From the NCBI GenBank assembly GCA_044230315.1, contig JBGARJ010000020.1, forward strand, positions 27,977 to 91,976: a DNA stretch of 64,000 nt, read 5' to 3'. Under the pieces are notes generated by a model. The model ran no database searches. It saw only the letters and a list, made by a program, of their open reading frames with translations, and was not told the DNA's origin. Shown one piece after another: positions 24,852-34,483 of the stretch. Within the stretch, counting starts at the first letter, position 1, and each line of letters opens with the position of its first letter. Both the position numbers and the translations under genes were made by a program. This stretch comes from M3007 sp044230315 (GTDB lineage Bacteria > Bacteroidota > Bacteroidia > Chitinophagales > Saprospiraceae).

Positions 24852-26387
24852 ATGCTCAACCGTCCTACCCTCCCGCCTGTTTTTTGGCCCGGCATACTCG
24901 GTGTAGCCGGTGTTAAGTTGCTCCTGCACCTCTTCGTCAATACGATTTACGGGTTTCACCGCGATGAGTTGCTGTACCTGGCTTTGGGACGTCATCCGGA
25001 TTGGGGATACTGGTCGAACCCGCCGCTTATCGGCTGGCTGGGCTGGATAATCGAACACACCGGCGATGGGCCGCTTTGGGCCGTCCGGCTGTTGCCTACG
25101 CTGGCCAGTTGCATGTTGGTCGGGTTGGCCGGCGTCATGGCGCGCGAATTGGGCGGCAAGCGGTATGCTCAATTTCTCGCCGCAGCGGCGGTGGCCGTAG
25201 CGCCGGCTTACCTGCGCACCGGGATGCTGTATCAGCCCGTGGTGTTCGATGTTTTAGGATGGGCCGCACTATGCTACCTGTTGTTGCGGTATCTCAACAC
25301 CGAAAACCGGCGGTACCTGTGGTATTTCGGCCTGGTATTTGGCCTGGCCTTTCTGAACAAATACATGGTGGGATTTTTGCTGCTCGCCCTCGTGCCGGCA
25401 CTCCTGCTCACGCCGGCCCGGAACGTGCTGTGGAAAAAGGACACCCTGATCGCCGCCGGCCTGGCCCTGCTCGTTATTTCGCCCAATCTCCTCTGGCAAT
25501 ACGTGCATCATTTCCCCGTCGTCAACCACATGCAGGCCTTGCGCGCCAACCAACTCGTACATGTTGAGCCCGGAAGTTTTTTAAAAGACCAGGTTCTCAT
25601 GCTGTTCACAGCAAGTCTGGTGTGGGTGCCCGGACTGTGGGCGCTCGCATCGTTGCGCAGGGGCGCCTACCGCCCGCTGCTCCTCCTGTTTATCGGTGTG
25701 ATCGTCCTATTGTTGGCCTTTCAGGGCAAAGCGTATTATACACTGGGGATTTACCCGGTAGCGCTCGCCGGCGGCGGTGTTTTTTGGGAAAAAAACATGC
25801 GAAATCGCACCATGCGTGCCGCCCTTCCGCTTGCTATGCTCGCGTTGTTGCTGCCTTTGCTGCCATTGGCCATCCCCTTGTACCCGCCGGCGAAAATGGC
25901 CGCATATTGCCAGTGGGTCGGCCAAAACCTGGGATTGACCGATGTAAACCGCTGGGAAGACGGGCGTACCTATCCCCTGCCGCAGGATTACGCCGACATG
26001 CTGGGCTGGCCCGAATTGGGCCGGGCCGCCATTGCTGCCTACCGCCAATTGCCCCCCGGCACACCTGTACTGGTCTACGGTGAAAATTACGGGCAGGCGG
26101 GCGCGGTAGACTATTTCGGGCGGCTGCAAGGCCTGCCGCCGGCAGTCAGCTTTTCCGATACGTACCGGCTTTGGATTCCCGACAGCATATCGGCCCAGGC
26201 CCTTATTTACATCAACGACGATCTCGGACGGGATGTCCACAACCTGTTTGCCGACATCCGGCCCATCGGCAGCATTACCGATTCGCTGGCGCGGGAATTT
26301 GGCACCACGGTTTACCTGTGCCGGCAACCCCGGCAGGATCTGGATCAGTTTTGGCGCGAACGGGTCAAAATCGTGCGCAGCCAATAG
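24852..26387 (+). CDS. GT39-family (ArnT/PMT-like) membrane glycosyltransferase
   Basis: A 511-residue polytopic protein of glycosyltransferase family 39. It moves a sugar from a polyprenyl-phosphate donor to a lipid, glycan or protein at the periplasmic face. The first periplasmic loop holds the catalytic acidic pair D38-E39 in GFHRDELLYL and the companion motif WGYWSNPPLIGW. Ten or more membrane helices follow, then a soluble C-terminal domain of about 150 residues (from about 360). The acceptor is unknown. It is convergent with the beta-galactosidase gene, with a 138-base gap that contains no clear terminator. Confidence 0.82.
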   Translation: MLNRPTLPPVFWPGILGVAGVKLLLHLFVNTIYGFHRDELLYLALGRHPDWGYWSNPPLIGWLGWIIEHTGDGPLWAVRLLPTLASCMLVGLAGVMARELGGKRYAQFLAAAAVAVAPAYLRTGMLYQPVVFDVLGWAALCYLLLRYLNTENRRYLWYFGLVFGLAFLNKYMVGFLLLALVPALLLTPARNVLWKKDTLIAAGLALLVISPNLLWQYVHHFPVVNHMQALRANQLVHVEPGSFLKDQVLMLFTASLVWVPGLWALASLRRGAYRPLLLLFIGVIVLLLAFQGKAYYTLGIYPVALAGGGVFWEKNMRNRTMRAALPLAMLALLLPLLPLAIPLYPPAKMAAYCQWVGQNLGLTDVNRWEDGRTYPLPQDYADMLGWPELGRAAIAAYRQLPPGTPVLVYGENYGQAGAVDYFGRLQGLPPAVSFSDTYRLWIPDSISAQALIYINDDLGRDVHNLFADIRPIGSITDSLAREFGTTVYLCRQPRQDLDQFWRERVKIVRSQ

Positions 26388-26525
26388 CATTTGCAGCAAA
26401 ACCGCTTGCGGCAAACCTGCCTGTGCACAACGCCGATCCCCGGCTCCTGAATCAATCGCAAAGCAACAACCAGCCCGGTTTCATTTTTAACGGTTTGCAA
26501 AAACCAACCGAGCTACTGTCCCCGG

Positions 26526-29500
26526 TTATAAGGCCACCGGCCGTAAGACGTAGCCGTACGCGTATTGCTGCGCGGTCAACCGGTACGGCGCATGCGGCTG
26601 CGCGCCCCACGAATTATCCCCGCCCACTCCGCGCTGGATCAGGTCGATATGCAGGCTGGTGAAAGGGCGTTTCACCAGGTCTGACGGGTGCCGGTTTTTT
26701 TTGACCGTGCCTTCATCCAGGTCTTCGGCCAGGTATGGCAATGCGCTGAAGCAAATCGGTTGCAGCCCCTGCACTTCCAGACCAATACCATCGGCGCCGC
26801 TGAGCCGCAACCAGCGGGTAGCGGTATGGTACCCATTCTCCTGCGGACGCACGTATGTCTGGGTAAACTGACTACTGACATTTGCGTCGTACACGCCGAG
26901 CAAACTCGCCGTGTTGCGGTCCGGATAGTTTTCACCCGGGCCCCGACCGTACCACGTCAAGCGGTCCCGGCTTTGGTCGACCCGGCAACGCATCCCGAAG
27001 CGCGGCAACTCGGGAAGTTCACTCCCGGCGCCGAGGTCGATCGATGCTTCGACGCGAATGGCGCCGTCGTTTTGGATCAAATACCGTTCAATAAAATCTG
27101 CCCGGACATCACTCAACCGGTATGCTACGGTGATCGGCAACCCGTCGGCCGTCTGGTTTTCCACCGATACTTTCTTCACCTGCCGGTTCGAATGGGCGCT
27201 GCGCCAGACGCCTGCCGAATTTTGAAAATTGCAACCGAAGTCGTTATCGGTTGGCGCCCGCCAGAAATAGGGTTCCGGGAACCCCTCCAATACCGGCTTA
27301 CCCCGGAAACTGTAGTCGGTGAACCGGCCGGTTTTGGTATCGAATGCGCCTTTGATCTCCCCGCTACTGAACAACAATTGATCTTCCCGGCGTTCGGTTT
27401 GCAATTGGCCGCTTCCAGCGGGTTTTTGCGCAAAGAAATCGCCCTTGAGTCCGAATTGTTCGCGTGCCAGCTCGAACCCGGCGGGAATGGCAGCCGTGGC
27501 GCTGCGCTGGCTGGCAAATACGTTCAGGGCGACTTCCACACCGGGGCTTAATTTGAGCATGGGTACCGGTAGCTGCACAGTCTGTTGCTGCCCGGGTGCG
27601 CATTCGACCTGGAAGTCGCCCTGGAAGGTTCTTTTGCCGTTTTGGAGCAATTCCCAGTGGAAATCGAAATCGGTCAGGTTGGTAAAGCAAAATTCGTTTT
27701 TGATGCGTATGCGGCCGGCGGCCCAGTCTTCGTCTTGAAAAAGGATATTTTGATACACTTTCTTGACCTCTGCCAGACCGGGGTGCGGCACGCGATCGGC
27801 ATCGACCAGACCATTGCAAACAAAATTGGCGTCGTTGTACAAATCCTGGCTGCCCAGGTCGCCGCCGTAGGCAAAATAGGTGCGGCCGAATTCATCAGTA
27901 TGCCGGATACCCTGATCCACCCAATCCCAGATACATCCGCCCTGCATCTTGTTGCTGCTGCGGATGATATCCCAGTATTCCTGAAAATTGCCGGTAGAGT
28001 TTCCCATGGCGTGGGCGTATTCCACCATGATAAAGGGGCGGAGCTTGGAAGGATCCTGAGCATAAGCCTTCATGCGTTCCACTGCCGGGTACATCGGGCA
28101 TACGATGTCGGTGTTGGCGGCCTCGCCGGCTTGTTCGAACATAACGAAACGCGTTGGGTCCTGATCTTTGAGCCACTGATACATCTGTTCGAACAACGGC
28201 CCGTTGCCGCATTCGTTCCCCATCGACCAGAGGATAACACTCGGGTGGTTCTTGTCGCGTTCCCACATGCTTTGAATGCGTTCTTCCATGGCCGGAAACC
28301 ACTGCCGGTCGTAGGCCGGATGCCGTTCTTTACCCAGGGGAAACCACCCAAAGGCGCCCAGCCCGTGGGTTTCGATGCAGGCTTCGTCGATAAGGTAGAT
28401 ACCGTATTCGTCGCACAGGTTCAGCCATTCCGGATCGTTCGGATAGTGGGAGCTGCGCACGGTGTTGATGTTGTGCTGTTTCATCAGGACAATATCGCGC
28501 TGCATCCAATACCGGCTGGGCACGTGGCCCCGGTCGGGGTCGTGCTCGTGGCGGTCGACGCCTTTGACGAGGATGCGCTGTCCGTTGACAAACAAGGCGC
28601 CTTTTTTAATTTCGATCCGCCGGAATCCCACCCGGCTGCCGGTCGCTTCGAGTACCGCGCCGCGTTCATTTTTGATCGTAACGACCGCCGTATACAGGTT
28701 GGGGTGTTCGGCGCTCCACTGGGCCGGTTGTTCAACGGTCCCATCGAATGTTAGCGATGCTACGGGTATGCCTTTGCTGAGCGTCACTTTTTTTTCCTGG
28801 TAAAACACCCGGGTTTGGGCGGCATCATAGAGCGACAGACCGACGCTGAAACCGGTTCCGGTAGCCTCCGGGCCGTTGTGCAGGAATACGCTGGCGGATA
28901 CCGTTCCGTTGCGGTATTGGTCGTCGAGACCGGTTTTCACCCAAGAATCGCCCACCGAAGGCGCCCCACGGGCATAAAGGTACACGCTGCGCTCGATGCC
29001 GGAGAGGCGCCACATGTCCTGATCTTCGAGGTAGGAGCCGTCGTGCCAGCGAAATACCTGGCAGGCCAGCAGGTTATCGCCGGGGCGCAGGTAGGGCGTA
29101 ATGTTGAATTCGGCGGGCGTCTTGGCGGCTTTGCTGAGTCCTACCGGCTGTCCGTTCAGCCAAACATAGATCGCGCCGCTTACCGAACCAAAATGCAGGA
29201 TCACCTCGCGGCCTTGCCAATGGCCGGGGACGGTGAAGCGGGTGCGATACGACCCTACCGGGGCATAAGCATGGTCGATTTTCGGCGGGTTCAGTGGAAA
29301 AGGATACTGTATGTTGGTGTAGATCGGAATACCGAACCCTTCGAGTTCCCAATTGCCGGGTACGGCCAGGGTATGCCAATTGAAATCGTTAAAGTCGTCG
29401 CGCATGAATGCCGTTGGGCGTTCCTCCGGCCTGTTGACGTAATAAAACCGCCAATTGCCGTCGAGGCTTTGATACCAGGGCGACCGGGCATAATCACCGG

Positions 29501-29660
29501 TACATGCATCCGTCTCGTTGGCAAACGGCAGCACCGCGGCATGCGGCGGCTCCTTGCCGATGGAAGGGACGGTGGGGTCTTCCCATTCGGTAAAGGTGAA
29601 ACGGACCTGTGCATGGGCGATAACCGGGAGCAAAAAAAGCAGGTAACCTATGAATTTCAT
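26526..29660 (-). CDS. GH2 beta-galactosidase (LacZ type), exported
   Basis: Hydrolyses terminal beta-galactosides, probably in the periplasm. The ATG at 29660 gives a signal peptide (MKFIGYLLFLLPVIAHA); an upstream start adds six residues. The five-domain LacZ architecture spans 1044 residues: jelly-roll (SLDGNWRFYYV, YTNIQYPFP), Ig-like, TIM barrel, second Ig-like, and the C-terminal beta-sandwich. The catalytic acid/base is E483 in SMGNECGNG and the nucleophile is E547 in MVEYAHAMGNS. Galactose-binding motifs such as RSSHYPNDPEW are present. It is on the same strand as the GH27 alpha-galactosidase upstream, separated by a decayed GxxExxY gene. Confidence 0.93.
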   Translation of the reverse strand: MKFIGYLLFLLPVIAHAQVRFTFTEWEDPTVPSIGKEPPHAAVLPFANETDACTGDYARSPWYQSLDGNWRFYYVNRPEERPTAFMRDDFNDFNWHTLAVPGNWELEGFGIPIYTNIQYPFPLNPPKIDHAYAPVGSYRTRFTVPGHWQGREVILHFGSVSGAIYVWLNGQPVGLSKAAKTPAEFNITPYLRPGDNLLACQVFRWHDGSYLEDQDMWRLSGIERSVYLYARGAPSVGDSWVKTGLDDQYRNGTVSASVFLHNGPEATGTGFSVGLSLYDAAQTRVFYQEKKVTLSKGIPVASLTFDGTVEQPAQWSAEHPNLYTAVVTIKNERGAVLEATGSRVGFRRIEIKKGALFVNGQRILVKGVDRHEHDPDRGHVPSRYWMQRDIVLMKQHNINTVRSSHYPNDPEWLNLCDEYGIYLIDEACIETHGLGAFGWFPLGKERHPAYDRQWFPAMEERIQSMWERDKNHPSVILWSMGNECGNGPLFEQMYQWLKDQDPTRFVMFEQAGEAANTDIVCPMYPAVERMKAYAQDPSKLRPFIMVEYAHAMGNSTGNFQEYWDIIRSSNKMQGGCIWDWVDQGIRHTDEFGRTYFAYGGDLGSQDLYNDANFVCNGLVDADRVPHPGLAEVKKVYQNILFQDEDWAAGRIRIKNEFCFTNLTDFDFHWELLQNGKRTFQGDFQVECAPGQQQTVQLPVPMLKLSPGVEVALNVFASQRSATAAIPAGFELAREQFGLKGDFFAQKPAGSGQLQTERREDQLLFSSGEIKGAFDTKTGRFTDYSFRGKPVLEGFPEPYFWRAPTDNDFGCNFQNSAGVWRSAHSNRQVKKVSVENQTADGLPITVAYRLSDVRADFIERYLIQNDGAIRVEASIDLGAGSELPELPRFGMRCRVDQSRDRLTWYGRGPGENYPDRNTASLLGVYDANVSSQFTQTYVRPQENGYHTATRWLRLSGADGIGLEVQGLQPICFSALPYLAEDLDEGTVKKNRHPSDLVKRPFTSLHIDLIQRGVGGDNSWGAQPHAPYRLTAQQYAYGYVLRPVAL

Positions 29661-29814
29661 ATACAGCGATTTAGACAAAATATCGAGTCAATCATTTATA
29701 AACCAATATTTTACATGCATATGTCATTTCAAAAAAATGGATTAAACCCAGCCTGAATGAGGTATATTATTTCCACGTTGGACATTTGCGGTTTAATGGC
29801 TATCCGCACCAAAC

Positions 29815-30165
29815 ACTGACCCGCAAAATTATTCCAGCCCTGGATGATATGTACAACCAATTAGGTTTGGGTTTCCCGGAAAAAGTACAGAAATGGCATT
29901 GTACGTGGAATTGTCGCTGGCCGGGTTGCCGGTACAGGCGCAACAATTGATCAACGTGTATGATAAGCATCAGATCGTCGGTAATTGTTTCGCTGATCTA
30001 CCAGTGAACGGAGCGGTTCCCATTGAATTAATAACGGTTGATGCCCTGATCCTGAACCATCACAAATACGCGTAAAATGACCGTAAGGTTATGGCTGTTG
30101 AGGTCGGGCTGTTGTTAAACTTCGGCCCGCAACCACAGGCGCTACGGAAGATTTTTACGAATGAC
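29815..30165 (+). pseudogene. Decayed GxxExxY-family gene
   Basis: Three blocks of a GxxExxY protein can be read. The N-terminal block LTRKIIPALDDMYNQLGLGF with PEKV runs to about 29890, after which the frame must shift by one base. The second block begins with MALYVELSLAGLPV at 29893 and passes through ADLPVNGAVPIELITVDA to HHKYA, where an in-frame TAA stops it at 30073-30075. The third block, VEVGLLLNFGPQPQALRKIF, is in the same frame beyond the stop, with the expected LLNYLKAT segment lost. One frameshift, one stop and one small deletion make it non-functional. The family is widespread in Bacteroidota, often scattered by transfer, and its role is poorly known. Confidence 0.75.
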
Positions 30166-30180
30166 CGGGGTGCGTTGCCC

Positions 30181-32424
30181 TCAATCCACTTTCACCAGCA
30201 CCGCGCCATGCCGGAATATAGTCGAGCTAAACATCCGGTTCGGTTTGTCCAAATCCCGCTGCCGCCAAACATCCCTTACCCGATTGAACCCCGACAGCCC
30301 CAATTCCTTCCAATCCACCCGGATCTCTTGATCCTGATCCGACAGATTAAAGATTCCCACGGCCCGGCCGCCGTCGGCCAGATCTTTCACCCACACCTGA
30401 TACCCATCGCGGTCGATGACTAAAGCGGCCTGTTTGCCGGCTATATCCTGATCAATAGCCAGCACTTCATCGTTGGCCAGCAGGTTGTACGTAAACGCGT
30501 CGATTTGCGACAGGTCGCAGCCAATGAGCAACGGCGCTGAAAGCAATGCCCACAAGCTCATGTGGGTATACTGTTCTGAAGGGGTGAGCCGGGTAGGGTG
30601 CAGGTCGTCGCCCCAGCCTACCTTGCCCACGATCAGCATATCCGGGTCGTTCCAATGGCCTGGATGGGCGTAGGGGCCGCATTTTGTTTGGCTGAACCCG
30701 ATACTGTGCATGCTCTCCCAGGTATCGATGATGTCGCCGGTAGTGCGCCAGAGGTTGCCGCCGGTGCCCGCATCGGCGCCCCATTTCCATACTTCACCCA
30801 TTCCGTATTGGCAGAGGCTGTACACGATATCGCGGTGCGTGCTGTCGAGGGCTGCGCGCATGATGCGATACGGTTTTTGCAGGTCTTCCTGCGTCCAATC
30901 CTGCACGGCCTTCCGCGTGACGCCGGAATAGGAGCACCAGTCGTATTTTAAAAAATCAACGTCCCACTTCCCCCAGGTCAGCGCGTCCTGTAGTTCGTGT
31001 TGATAGCTGCCCGTGTGAAAGCCGCAGGTGCGCGGCCCCGGGGAGGAGTAAATCCCGAATTTGAGCCCCTGGCCATGCAGGTAAGCCGCCAGGCCTTTCA
31101 TGTCCGGGAATTTGCTGTTGGGGAGAATCTCACCCGTAACCGAATCGCGCCCGGCCTCCCAGCCGTCGTCGATATTGATGTAGGTCCAGCCATGGTTGGC
31201 CAGCCCCTTGCGGACCAAGGCATCGGCTGAGGCGCGTACTTTAGCATCGCTGACGCTCAGTCCCCAGCAGTTCCACGAACTCCAGCCCATCGGCGGGGTC
31301 AGGCAGATGTTGTCGCCAATAACAAAATTGACCACTTTGGTACTGTTTCCAAGGCTGTTAGCAACTTCCAGGGTTACGCTGAAGATGCCCCGGTCGGCGA
31401 CGGCGCCGCTGATGATGCCACTGCGCTCGTCGATTTGCAATCCCGCCGGCAGTCCGTTTGCGCTGAAACGCATCGGCCGCTGGCCAGTGGCGGCGATGGT
31501 GAATAAAAACGGCGCGCCGGGTCGGGCGCCGTACGCTTCAGCGTTGTTGATCCGGGGTTTGGGCGATTCGGGTGGCGTGAGGATATAGGGCGTTTCCACA
31601 TCGGTCCGGATCGATTTTCCGGATGATTTTTCCACAAACACCAGGCTAACCCGGGTGGGCTCGGCCAGCGATTCGCGTAAAGTGAATGCGGCTTCCTGTC
31701 CGGGGGAAATCACCACCGCTTCCGATCTATTGCCCCCTTTTTTGCCTTGCCCCCGGTCAATATTGATCGATCCCTGTACCGGTCGGTTGTACCGGTTTGT
31801 GAGGGCAAACCGGATCTCAGCAGAATCGCCGGTGGCGGGCGACAACAGTTTTGCTTGTCCGGAAAGGCCGACGAAATCAATGATTTCCGCCATTACCAGT
31901 TGTCGCGGTGTAGTGCCAAAGAAACCGCCGGGGCCGCCGTCGTCAAACACGCGCACTGCGAGCACATTATCGGCATCCCAATGGAGCCGTGGCTCTTCCT
32001 GGCCTTCGCCGCAAGCCACGAGGTAACGGCGCGGGATGTCCCAGGCCGTTGCATAACCATCGTCGTCCGACTGGAAACGGCCGGTTTGGCCTATTTGCTG
32101 GCCGTTCAAGTACACCGCATCCACGTCGTCTATGGTACCCAGGTCGATGCGGATGGCATTGGGCAGCGTCGCAGCATCGCGCATGGATGCCGGCGCCTTG
32201 AAATGGAGGCGGTACCAGGCAAACCCGTCGTAATCGGGGTGGCCCTGGTCTTCCCAGTTTTTTTGTACAGAAAGCGTATCCCAGTCGCGGTCGTCAAGGG
32301 CAGCGCGCGCAAAAGCCGGGTCGTCGCCAGTCTTGAATTTCCAGGCGTAGTTCAGGTCAATTTGGGCATCCAGGAGTACAGGGGTCAGGAGAAGGAAGCG
32401 GAATAAAAAGAACAGTTGTTTCAT
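30181..32424 (-). CDS. GH27 alpha-galactosidase, exported
   Basis: Removes terminal alpha-galactosyl (or alpha-N-acetylgalactosaminyl) groups. The ATG at 32424 gives a signal peptide (MKQLFFLFRFLLLTPVLLDA); the longer open frame upstream lacks one. Residues of about 22-170 form a galactose-binding-like beta sandwich (DWDTLSVQKNWEDQG, VYLNGQQIGQTG). Next comes a putative Ig-like region (PGAPFLFTIAATGQRPMRFS), and the GH27 barrel starts at TPPMGWSSWNCWG. The nucleophile is D495 in DFLKYDWCS, and the acid/base is in HWNDPDML (D593/D595). The C-terminal beta domain is present (KDLADGGRAVGIFNLSD). With the GH2 enzyme next door it would strip galactose from plant or algal polysaccharide side chains. 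Confidence 0.92.
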   Translation of the reverse strand: MKQLFFLFRFLLLTPVLLDAQIDLNYAWKFKTGDDPAFARAALDDRDWDTLSVQKNWEDQGHPDYDGFAWYRLHFKAPASMRDAATLPNAIRIDLGTIDDVDAVYLNGQQIGQTGRFQSDDDGYATAWDIPRRYLVACGEGQEEPRLHWDADNVLAVRVFDDGGPGGFFGTTPRQLVMAEIIDFVGLSGQAKLLSPATGDSAEIRFALTNRYNRPVQGSINIDRGQGKKGGNRSEAVVISPGQEAAFTLRESLAEPTRVSLVFVEKSSGKSIRTDVETPYILTPPESPKPRINNAEAYGARPGAPFLFTIAATGQRPMRFSANGLPAGLQIDERSGIISGAVADRGIFSVTLEVANSLGNSTKVVNFVIGDNICLTPPMGWSSWNCWGLSVSDAKVRASADALVRKGLANHGWTYINIDDGWEAGRDSVTGEILPNSKFPDMKGLAAYLHGQGLKFGIYSSPGPRTCGFHTGSYQHELQDALTWGKWDVDFLKYDWCSYSGVTRKAVQDWTQEDLQKPYRIMRAALDSTHRDIVYSLCQYGMGEVWKWGADAGTGGNLWRTTGDIIDTWESMHSIGFSQTKCGPYAHPGHWNDPDMLIVGKVGWGDDLHPTRLTPSEQYTHMSLWALLSAPLLIGCDLSQIDAFTYNLLANDEVLAIDQDIAGKQAALVIDRDGYQVWVKDLADGGRAVGIFNLSDQDQEIRVDWKELGLSGFNRVRDVWRQRDLDKPNRMFSSTIFRHGAVLVKVD

Positions 32425-32562
32425 GGCAGCGATGGCAGGATTGCTAAGGATCGCTGCAAAAGTCAGGTTCCGCACGGGTATTTTAATGCCCATAGAGAAA
32501 AAACTGTATCGCTGCCCGGTTGCGGAATGCGGCCAAGCAGGGTAAATCAGGCGAATTGCCGG

Positions 32563-32916
32563 TTAGGCGGCCCGTTCCTGCGCAGTACGGAACACAGACA
32601 ACTGGCCCCGCAGCACGCCGTTGCGGTACTGGAACCAGATCGCTCCGTCGCTTCCGGGCAAATGCCCCCACACAAACTGGACCAGGATGGCCAATGTGGT
32701 GAGATTCGGATTGATCCGGGCCGGTTGGTTATCCAGCACGGCATTAGCATAATTGGCCAAGGTCTTGTAACTGAGCAACTGCCCTGTCGCCTCTTCAATA
32801 AACCAGCTCAGGGCATGGGCTTTACCGTGCGGCAGGTTGGTGAGGGTTTCTGCGAAGGCTTTGGCATGCACTTCTTCGAGGAGCGTTCGGAAAATGGTAA
32901 ATTCATTGGTCTGCAT
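32563..32916 (-). CDS. Small protein of unknown function
   Basis: A 117-residue, mostly helical, soluble protein (starts MQTNEFTIFRTLLEEVHAKA). A TTG codon two residues upstream is also possible. No signal peptide, membrane helix or known motif is visible. The central LSYKTLANYANAVLDNQPAR followed by INPNLTTLAILVQFV looks like a helix-turn-helix or helical bundle segment. It lies alone between the alpha-galactosidase and the tail-fibre-like gene. Other frames are also open over part of it, which lowers confidence. Confidence 0.55.
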   Translation of the reverse strand: MQTNEFTIFRTLLEEVHAKAFAETLTNLPHGKAHALSWFIEEATGQLLSYKTLANYANAVLDNQPARINPNLTTLAILVQFVWGHLPGSDGAIWFQYRNGVLRGQLSVFRTAQERAA

Positions 32917-33125
32917 GGACAATCAGCTTAGGGTGAGTGCTTCCGTCGGCGAGGATTAATTTACTTTTTGCGTCGCAGGGCAACACAAAAAGCGATATAA
33001 AAGGATAGTCGCAATTCTCAAACAATTCTCAACCATTTCCAGCTCATTTCCAAAACAAAGACGGCGCTTCCCTAAAAATTTGCGGCATACTTCACCCAAT
33101 TCATCCACCACAAAAATCATTACCA

Positions 33126-34454
33126 ATGAAAAAGATCCAAACCCCTTTCCTGTACACGCTTCTCCTGTGCCTCTTTGCGCTGTCTTTTGCATCAACTGCC
33201 TTTGCCCAAGCCGGCGGTACCAAACCCGAACTGGTGCTGTACCGGTACAACAGCGGCCCGAACGGCGCCGAACCGGTTCTCCAGGGCGATATGCTCGGCG
33301 ATATCAAATTCAGCGGGCTGCTCGGCCTGAACAACATCCGCACCGGCGCCTCCATCCGCTCCTTTATCACGGGGCCCGTTGATGCCGGGCACCTCCCCGC
33401 CAACCTGCTGTTTCGGACCGGAAGCGACGGGCCCTACGACCGAATGGTGATCACCGCCGAAGGCCTCGTGGGCATCGGCACGGTAACTCCGGGCTTCAAC
33501 CTCGATGTGATAGGCGACACCCATACATCTGGCGACTTTTTCGGCCGTATCCACATGGATGCCAACACCGGCAACCCGGGGCCCGACACCTACGTAGCGG
33601 AAGCCTATTTCGAAAACAAATCCGGCGCCGAAATCGCCGCTCCCGACGTCTCCCGCGGAGGCCTGTTGACCCTCGCGCCAACCAATAACACGGGCGGCAC
33701 CACCGACCACCAGTTGTTCTTCAATGCAGGCGGGATCTACCACCGCCGCGAAGCCGCCAACGCCGGCGCCTGGACGAATGCATGGGAAAAACTGCTGACC
33801 AGCGGCGATATTGCCGGAACGCCCAACCGGGTAGCCAAATTTACCGACCCGAGCAAACTCGGCGACAGCCAGCTCTGGGACGACGGCACCAACGTCGGTA
33901 TCGCCACGACCACGCCAACGGCTAAACTCGATGTCAACGGCACCACCCGGCTCGGCGGCAACACCACCGTAGCCGGCAACGTGGGCACCAGCGGCAATGT
34001 AGCCGTCGGTAATTCCCTGGTCGTATCGAGCAATGCCAACGTAGGCGGCGACCTGGCGGTAAACAATTCGGCGCACATCGGCACCGATGCCCGCGTCGAC
34101 GGCCGCGTGATCGTCGGCAACCCGCCGTCCACTCCCGGCAGTTACATGCTGTATGTCAATGGTAGTGTGATCGCCACTGAAGTAAAGGTCGCCCTGCAGT
34201 CCAATTGGCCCGACTATGTTTTCGAACCGAACTACGCCACGCCCGACCTCTGTGCCTGGGAACAATATATTGCAGAAAACAAACACTTACCGGGTGTGCC
34301 CGCGGCGGCCACGGTGGAACAAAATGGCGGCATCGAACTCGGTGAAATGAACCGCGTTTTGCTCCAAAAAGTGGAAGAACTGACCCTGTTGCTCATTGCC
34401 CAGCAAAAACAAATCGATGCACTCCGCACCGACCTGCAAGCAGCAAAACGCTAA
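33126..34454 (+). CDS. Tail-fibre-like secreted repeat protein
   Basis: A 442-residue exported protein with a clear signal peptide (MKKIQTPFLYTLLLCLFALS). The middle carries repeats of the kind found in phage tail-spike and S74-chaperone proteins (VGIGTVTPGFNLDVIGD, VGIATTTPTAKLDVNG) and a glycine/asparagine/valine-rich beta-helix tract (about 270-345). The end has the Bacteroidota signature NKHLPGVPAAATVEQNG followed by a coiled coil (VLLQKVEELTLLLIAQQKQI). No autoproteolytic Ser-Lys dyad is obvious. It is followed after 29 bases by an M4 peptidase gene, probably in one transcript. It is likely a trimeric surface fibre; there are no phage genes around. Confidence 0.78.
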   Translation: MKKIQTPFLYTLLLCLFALSFASTAFAQAGGTKPELVLYRYNSGPNGAEPVLQGDMLGDIKFSGLLGLNNIRTGASIRSFITGPVDAGHLPANLLFRTGSDGPYDRMVITAEGLVGIGTVTPGFNLDVIGDTHTSGDFFGRIHMDANTGNPGPDTYVAEAYFENKSGAEIAAPDVSRGGLLTLAPTNNTGGTTDHQLFFNAGGIYHRREAANAGAWTNAWEKLLTSGDIAGTPNRVAKFTDPSKLGDSQLWDDGTNVGIATTTPTAKLDVNGTTRLGGNTTVAGNVGTSGNVAVGNSLVVSSNANVGGDLAVNNSAHIGTDARVDGRVIVGNPPSTPGSYMLYVNGSVIATEVKVALQSNWPDYVFEPNYATPDLCAWEQYIAENKHLPGVPAAATVEQNGGIELGEMNRVLLQKVEELTLLLIAQQKQIDALRTDLQAAKR

Positions 34455-34483
34455 CCTATCCTTCACCGCAAAAATCAAACGCC

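Noticed and set aside
33126..34454. Prophage tail-fibre gene
   Set aside because: It has a Sec signal peptide, a C-terminal form usual in Bacteroidota secreted proteins, and no phage genes around.
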